This document shows, piece by piece, positions 1 through 10,783 of a stretch of DNA of 64,000 nt (the stretch's first letter is position 1; the number at the start of each line of letters is the position of its first letter). The translations under genes and the position numbers were made by a program. Source of the DNA: Isochrysis galbana (taxonomy: Eukaryota; Haptophyta; Isochrysidales; Isochrysidaceae); assembly GCA_018136815.1 (NCBI GenBank), contig CM030931.1, forward strand, positions 4,222,148 to 4,286,147. Reading direction: 5' to 3'. A model generated the notes under the pieces. The model worked only from the letters and a program-made list of their open reading frames with translations. It searched no databases and was not told where the DNA came from.

Positions 1-1180
1 TTGGTCGGAGCCCACACAACCACAACGAGCCAACGAGTGAAAACGACAAGGGACTTAGAACTTTGTGTGGACGAGTAGGAGTAGACCGCGTACACCGTAA
101 ATAAAACAAGGCACAACGTACAACGTACAACCACCCACCACCCACCACCCATCCTTCTGCCGTCTCCCAATAGCAAAAATCTTGAAGAATCTATGCTCTA
201 CATTAAGGGTGCACCATTAAGAAACCACCCCATTAAGGAAAGTATAGAGTATAGAAGCAAATTGCAAATTGGCCGTCCACGAGCTAAGAAAGCTCTATGG
301 CGCAAGAGCGTCCCCGCCATAGATACGAAACTGGTTCGTAAGAAAATCCCTATGCGGTTGGTCCTGTCAGGTGTCAAGTATTACTGTTTGCGGCTGCGTT
401 TACGTTCACATTGCGTTCGGGGCTCGCGCGCTGCGCGCGCCAAGGTTGAATATATGACAGTAGGAGTAGCAGCCCACAATCTCATGCTTATATATAGTAG
501 TACATATACATTCAAGCTCTAGATGTACTACCCAATAAGATGAGGTGTATACCTGCATTACTGAAGCAGGAAGATGGGTGTTGGTGTTGCATGAGAACGT
601 CCCTCTCCAACGAGACCCGGGGGGTGAAAAAAAACTTCTTAACATTCTGCTCACCGCGCGCGCGACCCTGTGACATTTTCCTGATAGCCGCGCCCGCATC
701 CCTTATCACTCCCTCTCACTCGCCTTGCGGCTCGTCCCTCGTCCCCTCGTGCTCTACCTAGGGGCTCAGTGCTCGGGGTTTCCAGTTCCAGTGGCAGGCG
801 GCGTGCACCGATCCCCGATGGTCCGATGGTCGCCGACTCCTCGGCCTTCCCTCGCGTCATCGGACGGTCGGTTTCTCTTGAGTGAGGTTCTCGCGGATGT
901 TGTCGCGTAAAGTAATATGGGATATGGGATATGGGGCTGTGTTGTGCACTAGGCCTGCTACGATGTTAGGTCGTGGAGGGTGCGGGGTGCGGGGTGCGGC
1001 GTTCGGTTGTCGAACACGCGATGACTACAGGCTCACTCATAGGCAGAGGGCCGTTCGATCGAGCCGGCAGCTGACGCGGCCGTGGAAGGGTCGTTGATTG
1101 TTGTTGGCGGGAAGATGTCTGACAGATCATAGTAAATAGTAAGAGTCGGGTCTGAGGGTGTCTGCCATCGAGCGCTACGA
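1..1180. other. Intergenic, no gene seen
   Basis: Only short open frames without recognisable domains occur here. A CA/AC-rich stretch near 110-150 and an AT-rich TATATA segment near 489-510 are the only compositional features. I see no RNA gene. Confidence 0.5.
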
Positions 1181-1184
1181 GCGG

Positions 1185-1770
1185 CCATGCCTGACGAGCC
1201 AGGTGTCCGAGTGCTACCCGGGGGAGGGGGCTCTGCCCCCTCCCCTCGATATTTGTCCTCCCCCCAGTGCACGCACCGACCCCGCGCACCCCAGCACGTC
1301 CTCTCCTCGAGTCCACGCTGGGGGAAAACCCCTTTCTTTCGGGTAAAAACAACGCAAGGGGCAAGGGGCCCTTGCCCCTTCAAGGGGGGGGGGCACTCGT
1401 GAATGAGAGCCCAGAAGCGCTAATCTCTCTCGCCGAGGCGAGTGGCCGCGGCGAGCCGCGGCCCTTCCCTTCTGGCTCTGGCGCCCCCGTCTTCTCTTAC
1501 CCAAACGGGGCGAGAAGACACGTAAACGCCGGAGGGGAGAGCTGCCACTCCCCCCTCCCCTCCCTCTTCCCTCTTCCTCTTCCTCCTCTCTTCCCTGCGG
1601 CTCTGGCCCATGGCGCGCGCCTGCGGCCCCTCTTCAGGTCCCCAGGAGGCCTGCAGGGGCCTGGGAGCACAGCTCAGGGGGCAGGTGAGGCTGGGGCATG
1701 GCCCTGGCCCCTCCTGCCTCTCCCTCGCTGGCTCTCGAGCCCCTGCCGGTCGACAGGAGCTAGGGACGGG
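1185..1770 (-). repeat. Dispersed hairpin-rich repeat, family A, reverse copy
   Basis: This stretch is nearly the reverse complement of 57250-57800. Shared landmarks in order are the ATGCCTGACGAGCCAGGTGT block, a G/C hairpin (1221-1231 pairs with 1235-1245, loop TCT), CACGCTGGGGGAAAACCCC, and a block ending near GCTCTCGAGCCCCTGCC. The AT-rich tail and first 250 bp of the full copy at 57002-57885 are missing, so it is truncated at both ends. No coding capacity is evident; the open frames it contains exist in all copies only because of GC richness. Confidence 0.8.
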
Positions 1771-2109
1771 TACAGATTTCGGAATTTTTTTTCAAAATTT
1801 GGGGCCCTTATGCCGCGCGCCATTTCGCGCGAAATTTCGCGAAATTTAGGTGGTAAAAGGGAGCCACAAGGGGGCTATACGCTATACCGGAGGGGGGCGG
1901 GAAAATAAAGGGGACCGGGGACGGGGGGGGCGGCAAGGAAGGGGGGCGCGCGCGGGAGCGCGCGCTCGGCATGGTCTCGCCCCGCCGCTCCCGGGAGCCG
2001 CCTGATGGCGGGGGGAGAAGGGCCGGGGGAGTGGGGGTGTAGAAAGTATGCTACGTACTACGTGCAGTAGGTAGTGGTTCCATTCGCCGCGAGTGCGGTA
2101 AGAACATTA
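1771..2109. other. Intergenic, G-rich with palindromic core
   Basis: No gene. A nested palindrome of CGCGAAATTT units lies near 1820-1850, followed by G runs. Confidence 0.4.
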
Positions 2110-2345
2110 AAAGGTCTAAAAAAAAGTCCGCTAAGCTACTGTCTACGGTCTACACTCACACTCGTTCTTCCGAGACCCCGCTGCCATCGTCCTTGCCTCC
2201 TCGCTCCTCGCACACCCTCGTTCCCGCTCCCCCCCCTCATTCCTTGTTCTTCAGTTTCGGGGGGTCGGCCCACGTGCACTACCTTGGGCCTAGCGTTGGG
2301 AGGGGGTGAGACGGGCCTGTTGAGGTTTCTTCGATTTGCGGCGTG
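2110..2345 (+). repeat. Diverged repeat family C, copy 1
   Basis: Resembles 5115-5365. The best preserved block is GGGGGTCGGCCCAYGTGC followed by CTTTGGGCCTAGCGTTGGG-type sequence and a GGCGGGCCT-like end; upstream both copies have a C-rich run and a TCTAAAAAAA start. The two copies flank the IWS1 locus. Confidence 0.55.
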
Positions 2346-2705
2346 TTCATTCATGGACGCCGCGTTGTGGGGGGCTAACAACTGGGCATCGAACTCATCG
2401 CACCTTTCTATGCTACTTGTACTTGGTGCAGTGTGCGTGGCACACTCATGTCATGGAATGCAGATCACACAGGCCTAGCCGAATGCGATATCGCTATCGA
2501 GTCATCGGAATAAAGAATAAAATGAATGCTGGATGCTGGTGGTTACACACACAAGACACAAGACACGTCCATCTAACTGCATTTCCCTACCCCAAAATTT
2601 CACATGGCGGCGTGTGACAATTCGCCCTTTCCACTATGATCTGAGCATGCCGGCACCCAAGCCACCAGCCCACGAATCCACTCCCACAATCCATGCACTC
2701 CCCGA

Positions 2706-2762
2706 ATTCATTTCCATTGCCCGAATACATCTCGACTGCCCGAATCCATCTCCACTTGCCCT
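2706..2762 (+). repeat. Three 19-bp tandem repeats
   Basis: Three imperfect units of the form ATNCATYTCNAYTGCCCGA follow each other directly. Confidence 0.7.
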
Positions 2763-2904
2763 CAACTCCTCTCCCACCGCGTGTGCGAAGGGTGCGCCCT
2801 AGGCGCACGATGGCTTTGTATGCATAGCACTTGGAGGTAGCAGTGTTCATAACCGAAGGGGGGAGTGGGGGCGGGGGGGGCGACCCTGGGAAGAGGGGGT
2901 GGGG

Positions 2905-3200
2905 ACCACTCTCTCCCGTGTAGCAGGTACGGCGATGGCTATGGGTGGCGACCGCAAGCACGACCATCGAACTTCTGAAACTTCCAACAAGTAAACGAGC
3001 ACACGTCTCCTTTTGACGGGCTACTGTGAATGCAGATCAATGCCGTACCCTGGACCACTCTGTCTCGTGTAGCAGGAACGGCGATGGCTATTGGCGGCGA
3101 CCGCAAGGACGAACCTCCTACTTCTGAAACTTCAAACAAGCAGAAGAGCACACGTCTCCTCTTGTCGGGCTACTCTGAATGCAGATCAATGCCGTACCCT
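2905..3200 (+). repeat. 148-bp tandem duplication
   Basis: Two adjacent copies of a 148-bp unit (about 2905-3052 and 3053-3200) share GTAGCAGGNACGGCGATGGC, GGCGACCGCAAG, ACTTCTGAAACTTC and AATGCAGATCAATGCCGTAC. There are scattered substitutions, so the duplication is not brand new. It lies downstream of the IWS1 stop codon. Confidence 0.85.
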
Positions 3201-3380
3201 ATCCATTTGGGGACCACGAGATGAGCATGCATTGTCCCACCCGCTCCATGGTGGTATCGGCTGAAGCTAAAATTCGAACTCAGCTCACGGTGTTGCTTCA
3301 TGCCCCCTCTTCAATTTCAGGATCAAACAGAGAGTGCATGCATGCCATGTCGCAAACCACGTGTTCGAGCAGCCGCATGC

Positions 3381-4911
3381 TCAAATCCTGTCCAGACCGC
3401 GGCCCTCGAGAGACAAGCTCATCGCTTGGTTGGACGTTCCCTTCTTCTTCCTAGCTCCCAACATTTTCTCTTGCAGCTTGCCCTTCGTCGATTCCTTGCC
3501 GTACTTTGTCGAGGGAAGGGGAGCCACACGTGCCGTAGGCTGCGCCTTGAAGTCCATACCGATGGGTCGAGGCACACGGGTGCCTCCTTGTGTTTTGCCC
3601 TCCATCCTCGCACGGAAGGCATCTGTCTCGCCACCTTCGGTGGGTGCGTCAAGTCGGGCCTGTGGGCGAGAAGGGACGATGGGTGTACGTGGGTGCATAC
3701 CGATTCAATGGATGCATTCTGAGGGCTGTCATTGCTAGGAAAGGCGATAGCAAGTGCAGCAAGAGTGCGACCAAGGAGGTTGTACTTGTGAGTGAGGGGT
3801 TGGCACAGCTCACCTCCACTGATGCGAGAAGCTCCTTTGCGGAGCGTCCCTCGAGCTTAGGCACCTCGGCAGCCGAATACGACATTGATGAGCCGAAGAT
3901 CGGCCGTTTCCACTTTTCGACGAGTGCATTCGCAACTCTACGATTCGTAGCCGTCTCTTTCTTGTGGAGCGAACAAAGCCGCACATATTTACCTAAGCCC
4001 GACGAGCGCAAAGATCCGAGGACAGTCTCGTCCACCTCGAGAAGGCCAAGCGCTTTGAGCAGGTCAGTGCGGACTTGAAGTGAGACAAGCGAACCATCTG
4101 GCATCGGCTTAAGCCACATCGCTAGCGTCGTCATCATGCCTTGATCAATCATCACCTCGTGCAGATGCTTCTTGCCAAGCATGCGTGTCACTTCCGGTAG
4201 CAGAGCCACCTTGTTGACCGCGGGCTCGCCACTGCCAGAACGACAAGCATCATCATCGCGCTCGGCAGCGGCCTCCATCTGCTGCTGCAGAGAGAGAACT
4301 TCTTGCACCAACATTTCCCGAGACCGCACGATCTGTCCGCGCCGACTCTTCATCTTTTGAAGGATCCGATCCAAGTCATTCTTCCCGCCTTCCTCGATAG
4401 CCTCAAGCTCGCCGCCGCCACCACCTTCACCCTCCTCATCCTCACTATCAGCACTGTCATAGACAGGGGCCACGCCCGCCTCCTCGCCCTCAGCGCGGAA
4501 ACCGCCGTCCATCACCTCCGCTCCCTCCTCTCCCTCCTCTCCTTTATCTTGTTCCGACCCTTCGCCGGTCGCTGCGAGGCTGCTTTCTGCCTCATCAGCA
4601 GCAGCGGCTGCCTGCTTCAGCCGCTTGCGTGGATGAGGCGCACTGGCAGCGGCGGTTGTGCTCTTGCCTTTGGACGGCTTGTCCTTCTTGGTCGCGGCCT
4701 GCTTCTTCTCCTTCGCAGCAGCCAGGATCTTCTGAAGCTTTTCGCCGTGGCTGAGTGTGGGAAGGTCATCCTCGTCGGAGTCGTCGTCATCGCCAAAGAT
4801 GGCCGAATGAAGCGAACGTTTCTTGGAGGCGTCATCATCAGGCTGCGCTGCGGTGGTCTCGCTGGGCTCCTCGCCCGACACCACTGTCGACTCCGCGCCT
4901 TCCTCCGCCAT
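3381..4911 (-). CDS. IWS1: Transcription elongation factor IWS1/Spn1 homologue, two exons
   Basis: CDS is 4911-3814 joined to 3659-3381, giving 457 aa. IWS1/Spn1 binds Spt6 and elongating RNA polymerase II. The N-terminal half is acidic and low complexity (Asp/Glu runs, Lys-rich patches), as expected for the family. The TFIIS-N-like helical domain spans about residues 215-330 and includes LRSSGLGKYVRLC and the signature VEKWKRPIFG. The 154-bp intron (3813-3660, GT-AG, phase 0) interrupts the region just after it. Exon 2 supplies the conserved tail, ending in a basic stretch and SLSLEGRGL. I chose the ATG at 4911 because upstream in-frame codons give an unrelated sequence. A diverged repeat (5115-5365) lies within 210 bp upstream. 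Confidence 0.88.
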
Positions 4912-5114
4912 CGAGAAAGAACGAGAGAGGGAGGGGGTCGAGGGTGTGTAAGTCCTATTGGGGCGACTACAGGGTGCTCCCCTGTCGGCATCATTTCCGA
5001 GCCGAGGTCGAAAGTTCCTTGTACATCTTTCATCTTCATCTTGTACTCGTCTGTGCATATGCCATGATGCCATGTGCATGTGCCATGCTTGCTGCCTACT
5101 GTTCTATTATCTAA

Positions 5115-5365
5115 AAAAATATTCGTTAAGGTGTCCGCTACGCTATCACGTGTACTTCCCTCTCTGGGATCCCCACTTGCCACTTGACATCGCCTTTGCT
5201 CCCTCCCCACTCCCACTCCCCACGCATCTTCCACCTTCCCGCTCCCCCCATCGTTCCCCTTTTGCTTTGGTTTCGGGGGTCGGCCCATGTGCCATGTGCT
5301 CTACTTTGGGCCTAGCGTTGGGGTGAGGAGGAGGGGCGGGCCTATTGCCTTTTGTCGCTTGGTTG
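5115..5365 (+). repeat. Diverged repeat family C, copy 2
   Basis: Partner of 2110-2345; see the shared GGGGGTCGGCCCA and GGGCCTAGCGTTGGG blocks. It lies immediately upstream of IWS1 and might therefore contain its promoter. Confidence 0.55.
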
Positions 5366-5397
5366 AGTGGCGGCGCAATCTATGTGTTATGTGTCAG

Positions 5398-5652
5398 AAC
5401 AAGGCTGATCTCACTCTTGGAGATTGCCTGCGACCTGCGAGGGCGCGCCGGCAGCTAGCGCGGAACGCGGTTCTTGCGGGAAGCTCATGGAACTTTCCTC
5501 GGGAGTGACTACGGGCATAGCGATCGACGCACGACGCACGACGCACGGAGGGCGCGGAAGTGCGGATGAAGGAGGCTTGTGGGTGGTGGTGGCAGGCGAC
5601 CGGGGGTGGCTCAGGCGCGTGCTTGACTTGTATTGACTCGTTGACTCGGGAT
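5398..5652 (+). repeat. Dispersed repeat family B, copy 1
   Basis: About 250 bp nearly identical to 38962-39247 (same strand) and to 24375-24671 (opposite strand). All start near CAAGGCTSATCTCACTCTTG and include CATCGACGCACGACGCACG-like runs and GACTCGTTGACTCGGG. This copy ends earlier than the others, at the last block. Confidence 0.85.
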
Positions 5653-7467
5653 ATATCCATCGCGACTTTGTCACTCGGTGGGTGCCGCAGTCGACCGCCT
5701 CCGCCTCGCGGCGTATTTCTTGTGTATGCGTATGCCACTCTCGTAAATCAGAAAGAAATCAGGAATCAGGATGTTGTCAACGATGTGACACACGACGTCG
5801 ACGCGCTGATACATTTACTACTATTTCCTTCTTATCTACTCACTGTGGTGTGTCGAGTGGAGCTGTGGCTGTGGTGCGGCTGGGTGTGAGTGGGGGTTGA
5901 GTTGTAACATGAGATGTATGGCCCATTTGGAGCATGGAGGGTGGAGGGTGAACAATGGGGTGCCGAAGAAGCGTGCGGGGACGGGGCCGATGACATGGAC
6001 ATGGGCATGGGCGCGCTCTCAGCCATCACGGGGCACGCACTGCAGCACGAGAACGAGGACGAAGGACGCAGACGAGGGGGCACAGAGGGCGCTCGAGCGA
6101 TGGCGCGGAGCGTACTCGGGACACCGAGGGAAAACGTCACGCGCGGGGGGGAGGGGAATCGCGCGGGAAAGAAATAGACAAAAGGGGGCGGGAAACTCAA
6201 GGAAGCACTCGGGGAGACGGGAAAGGAGAGGGGGGAGAGGGCTTCCGCGGGGGAGCCGGGGAGAGGAGAGGAGAGGGGGGACGGCGACCGATTTGGGACG
6301 ATGCGGGGGAGAAGGGCGGAACTGGGGCGCGGCGACGGAGAGGGAGTCGCGCGGGCAGACCTAAAAACGGAACATACGAGGGGGAAGTGTACAAGGCCTC
6401 CCCTTTACCCGCAACACTCACGAACAAAAAAACGTGCACGCATGGAGTCCCCGCGGGGAGACCCATTGGACATCGCGCCCAAATCGAGAGAACTCTCGGC
6501 TTATAGCCTGGACCGCGGGCCACTCTCGGTGCCCCTCCCCCCCTTTCCCCACAGTTGGCGACTGCACGTACCGCATGTGTATGCCATATGGAAGAATCTT
6601 TACCATTACGATTCGAAGCGACGTGGTGGCCATAGCAATAGCCCATGATGCATAGGCCCATGACACAAAAACAAAGAGATCGCAATACGACATCACGACA
6701 ACCAACAACGTAGCCAGCAACATGACCGCAACCGCCACACATCGGAGGGCAGAGCGCTCGATAGAGCGCTGCCACGACGCTAGCAAACACTAAGAGACCT
6801 GACGGGACTACTTGGTGTGTTAGAACGCATCGGTACATCGGAGCCAAGGCCTTCGCGGAAGAGATATACAAGTGCGCGCATTGCATCAGCATATGCGTAC
6901 TTGTTTTGCACATGCCGAGAGAACCGGTACGACCAACATGACGGCGACAGGATGGAGCATGTGCACTCACAACTGATCGAGTTGGGTGGACAGGCCTGCG
7001 AGGAGGCCGGGTGCAACACGCCGTGTGCACATTCTAGTCTGCATCGTTGGGCTCGTTCGAGTAGTCCGACTTGAGCCCCTTCAGGCGAGGCAAGTAGCGG
7101 CTCCAAAACTTGACGGGATTGATCGTCTTTGCAGACCTGATACGATGGGGAGCGCGAACGTGGATAAGTATTTGTATGCGCGATTCCAACAGGGGCAGCT
7201 TGGGTCGTAAGAAGGACTGCGAGCAGACGCTCCGCACGGAAATGGCATCACGCACACTCGTTGGGCTTCTTTCCGCAACAGCCGGTCGGCTGTGACAATG
7301 GACACCTCAGCGTCACGTGATGGCTTCATCTCGCCTTGCAGCTGTGCCTGCGTGCGCAAACATCATGATCCATGCGACTCAGCACAGGCAAGCGTGGGAT
7401 GGAGTAACTATTCTCGCATTATAGCGCGCTGTTGTCCATGTACAACAGGGTGAGTGTTTGGATTTGT
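5653..7467. other. Intergenic with weak coding hints only
   Basis: No gene can be supported. A minus-strand frame at 6786-6418 has a hydrophobic stretch but no family match. On the minus strand at about 7127-7034, a plausible acceptor (CTGCAAAG) precedes a short frame ending NPVKFWSRYLPRLKGLK and a stop; this could be the last exon of an unrecognised gene, but no upstream exon is convincing. Confidence 0.3.
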
Positions 7468-8157
7468 TCAGCATGTGCTTCTCACAATGATCCACTCGTC
7501 CGCACTTTCACGAGAGCGCGAGCCGTCCTCGGCACCTCCCTCCGTGACCACGACGCGTGGATCGCGGCCGCTATCGCAGTAAGACTCTCCTGCGCAAGGT
7601 GGCGATGGGCTGAGACGTCCTGAGGGAGGAAGGGAGAGGAGGGAGAGAAGGACGGAGAGAAGGAGGGAGGGAGGGGGGGCGGAAGGGAGGCAGAGAGAGC
7701 GGGCGGACGGGAGGGCTGGCGGGCGGGAGGGAGGGCGGGCCGGCGGGAGGACGGCAGGGCTGGGGGGAGCAAAGGAGGAAGGTAGGGAGACGCCGCGCAA
7801 GAAGATGTTCGCGTAGCTCGGCTCCGGGCCGTCTCGCCGCCCTTCGCGTGGCCGTGTGACGCGGTTACCTGCGCGTCCGTCGAAGACAACGATCACGTCT
7901 GCGCCGCGTATCCCTGCGAGCCGCTGCGCCAACGCCTCGCGGCCCTTGGTCACCTTCCTCTGCATCATCAGGTTGTTGCCGTCGACAAAGATGGTGCGCT
8001 CGCTCCGTTTCAGGCCTCTTGCGCGGCGGACGGGGAGGCTGGCGCGTGGGTAGGGCGAGCGAGATGATATCCTGCCACCCGCACACCCCGCCCACGGTGC
8101 AACCAGCGCCAGCGATGACGAGAAGAGGAGAGAGGAGAGGAGGAGCATCAGTGCCAT
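7468..8157 (-). CDS. YacP-like NYN-domain protein with N-terminal leader, two exons
   Basis: CDS is 8157-7869 joined to 7589-7468 (136 aa). The 279-bp intron has GT at 7868 and AG at 7590, phase 1. The N-terminus is a hydrophobic leader (ALMLLLSSLLFSSSLALVAP) suggesting entry into the ER or a secondary plastid. Then comes the NYN/PIN-like fold: IFVDGNNLMMQ with the metal-binding Asp, VIVVFDGRAG, and after the splice VVVTEGG and ESADEWI. These are the acidic and structural motifs of the YacP/NYN RNase-like family. The family is thought to cleave RNA; the target here is unknown. A purine microsatellite starts just upstream of the start codon. Confidence 0.75.
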   Translation of the reverse strand: MALMLLLSSLLFSSSLALVAPWAGCAGGRISSRSPYPRASLPVRRARGLKRSERTIFVDGNNLMMQRKVTKGREALAQRLAGIRGADVIVVFDGRAGNRVTRPREGRRDGPEPSYANIFLRGVSLPSSFAPPSPAVLPPARPPSRPPALPSARSLCLPSAPPPSLLLSVLLSLLSLPPSGRLSPSPPCAGESYCDSGRDPRVVVTEGGAEDGSRSRESADEWIIVRSTC

Positions 8158-8214
8158 CGGCGCGGTGCGGCGGAGCGACGAGGCGCAGGTGTAGATGGAG
8201 AGAGAGGGCGGCGA

Positions 8215-8635
8215 AAAGAGGGAGAGAGAGTATGGAGAAAGACGTAGAGAGAGGTAGAGAGAGAGGGGGGGGGGGGGGGGGGGGGGGGGGAAGGAGAGAG
8301 AGAGGAAGAGGGAGAAAGAGACATATGAATACCAAAAGAAACATGCATACACAAAAATAGACAGAGAGAGAGAGAGTCAGAGAGGAGAGAGGAGAGAGAG
8401 GAGAGTGAGGAGAGTGAGGAGAGAGAGGAGAGAGAGGAGAGAGAGGAGAGAGAGGAGAGAGAGGAGAGAGAGGAGAGAGAGGAGAGAGAGGAGAGAGAGG
8501 AGAGAGAGGAGAGAGAGGAGAGAGAGGAGAGAGAGGAGAGAGAGGAGAGAGAGGAGAGAGAGGAGAGAGAGGAGAGAGAGGAGAGAGAGGAGAGAGAGGA
8601 GAGAGAGGAGAGAGAGAGGCAGAGAGAGAGAGAGG
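8215..8635 (+). repeat. Poly-purine microsatellite/minisatellite
   Basis: GA-rich tract with a long G run (8262-8290) and about 24 copies of a 9-bp unit AGGAGAGAG between 8404 and 8625. It begins about 60 bp upstream of the NYN gene start. Open frames through it (Arg-Arg-Glu or Leu-Ser-Pro repeats) are artefacts. Confidence 0.95.
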
Positions 8636-8807
8636 TAGACGGGGGGTTTTGAGAGAAATGCCGTGATTTTTGCTTCTCCGACTCCTCGATGGGCAAGCAC
8701 CAGAAGAAGCCCGATACGAGGTCAAGCAGGCAGTCTAATATTATGGAGGAGATGAGGGAGTCTGGGCCGCGCGAAAGGCGGTCGATCGCCTCGACTGTAC
8801 TTTTTAA

Positions 8808-10779
8808 GGTGGCGGGTTAGGGAATGGGGGTGGCGCGCGCGCGAGCGGCTGTCTGCCTCCTCCAGCTACCATGAGGCCTGGTGGCTGTGGAGGGCACCTG
8901 CAGGACCCGTGCGGCCGGTGGTGGGACCAGTGGGTATGTGGCCCCCGCCGCGCCCGCGCATGGTCCAGCTTCGCACCGCCTGGCGGAGGTGGGGTGGGCT
9001 CGGGTAATGGCGCTCATGCGCCGCTGCTCAAGGCGCTCGGCTGGGCATGGGGTCGAACGAGGCGGGGCGAGGGGGAGAGGGGCGGTCAGCCTGTTGAAGA
9101 TAGGTCACGAGGCGCCACTTTCACCCTGGGAGCGTTCGCTTGAAGGCCCCAGGAAGGGCGCTGTGTGCATGAACGTCATTGGCATAGACGTCTCCGCGGA
9201 CTGACTTCGCTTTGCTGATCAGTGGCACATGGCTGTGTGGGGCGGCCATGCGCATCGTGCGGCTGCTCGAAGGCACCTCAGACATATGGGCAGTCGGTCC
9301 GGGGCGCCTCGCGTCCAAGGCGGCTTGCATTGTGCCGTGCGAGACCGGAATGGCCGGGGGTTCCGGACGTCAATCTACTGATGTGGGAGTGCCTATTCGA
9401 AAAAATTGATGTGTGCGTTGTGCGCTTTGCATGTGGCTGATGTGAAGGTTTGGGACTGTGAATTGCCATAGTGGGCAAGGTGTGATGCAACTTCTAGGCA
9501 TTAATTGGTGCACAGTCACGAGTAGGACGTGTTGAATCGCGAGAGACTTTGAGCACGCATTCATTGTAACATCTATTTCTGGGTAGTGTCGCACTGAAAA
9601 GAAAATGGCACCATGACACAGTTAATGTGCAAGGGTTGTAATAGCCGTCAGCATCCTTGGCATTAAAGGCTTCGCCTGGGTCACAAGTCGTAGGTATGAA
9701 GCCCCACCCAACTGCAAGGCGCGCGTGTCTAATTTGTAAACTTTCCAACGGAGGCGAAGCGCTCACTCACGGGTCACACTCCTCACAACTCACAACTCAC
9801 AACAACTGAGCTCGGACAGAATCTCAGGCTCAGGATCGTCTGAGTTGCACCCTTGAGTGACAGAGGAGACAGAGCACTCAGAATCACTTGGCGGCTGCAA
9901 GGCACTCATCCTCACACATCTCAGCGATTGCCTCCCACCATGGCAAGCGGTGGTACACAAAACACAGACCAAAAGCGTTCAATTATCCCCATCCCTGCTA
10001 ACACCTTTCGTTGTCACCTGGAGGTTACTTGACTCAACTTGACACTTCACATGTTGAAACCCACACGTGGTCTGACTCCATTCACTCGACTTGGGGCAGG
10101 GTCGATATCTCGTTGAAATTCACGATCCACGTCTCACACCAAAGACAAAGAGCACTGATGAGTGTATGTCCACACCAAAGAGCACCGACCGCGTAAAAGC
10201 AGACAACAAGTTTCGTCACACGTCTATATGGAGGAGACGAGGAAGGGTGAGCAGTTGCCCTGCAGTTGAGCAGTTCCCTTGCAGTCCGCCCCGCCCCCCC
10301 CCCCCCCGCCGCCCACCGCCCACCCACCCCGCGTTGCCTACCAGCCCCCCTCTCTCCCTTCATAGCCCTCCTCTCCCCTGTCGCCCTCGCCGTGTACCAG
10401 AATCGCGATGGCCTCCTCTTCTGTGAAGCGTCCTATGGAACCAGACGAAGAGCCCCGTCAAGTGTCACCTCATGTGAGTGGGGCGAAAAATGCTTGCTTG
10501 CGCAATTCGACGTGTAGCAGAGGCTTGCGCAATTAGACGTAACGAATGTATTGTTTGGAATTATCATGTGTTGAAACGCTTGGTTGTGTACGTTGTAATG
10601 TACGAAAACGCTATGCGGGCACAAAACCACTCTAAAAGCGCACCTTCCGGCCCTCTCCGCCGCCGTCATCCCCTCCGTTGCCTTCTCCGCATCCGCCCTC
10701 TCCGCCAGCGCTTTTTCCCACCACGCTCCCCCCCCCCCCCCCCCCGGCCGGGGGTACCCCCATCCGCTAACCCGCCACC
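8808..10779. mobile_element. piggyBac-like non-autonomous element with TTAA at both ends
   Basis: The sequence TTAA (8804-8807) is followed by GGTGGCGGGTTAGGGAATG; at the other end CATCCGCTAACCCGCCACC (10761-10779) is followed by TTAA (10780-10783). The first 13 bases of the inverted repeats are identical, and similarity continues into ATGGGGGT. TTAA target duplication is the hallmark of piggyBac elements. I found no transposase-like frame in the 1.97 kb interior, so it would be non-autonomous. The interior holds G/C-rich sequence near the left end, AT-richer sequence in the middle, and C runs near 10290 and 10730. Confidence 0.7.
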
Positions 10780-10783
10780 TTAA

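Noticed and set aside
6197-7030. 277-aa minus-strand frame
   Set aside because: Composition shifts along it, other frames are equally open, and no motif or splice support was found.
8377-8725. Long Leu-Ser-Pro or Arg-Arg-Glu repeat frames
   Set aside because: They are translations of the 9-bp purine minisatellite, open in all frames because the unit lacks stops.
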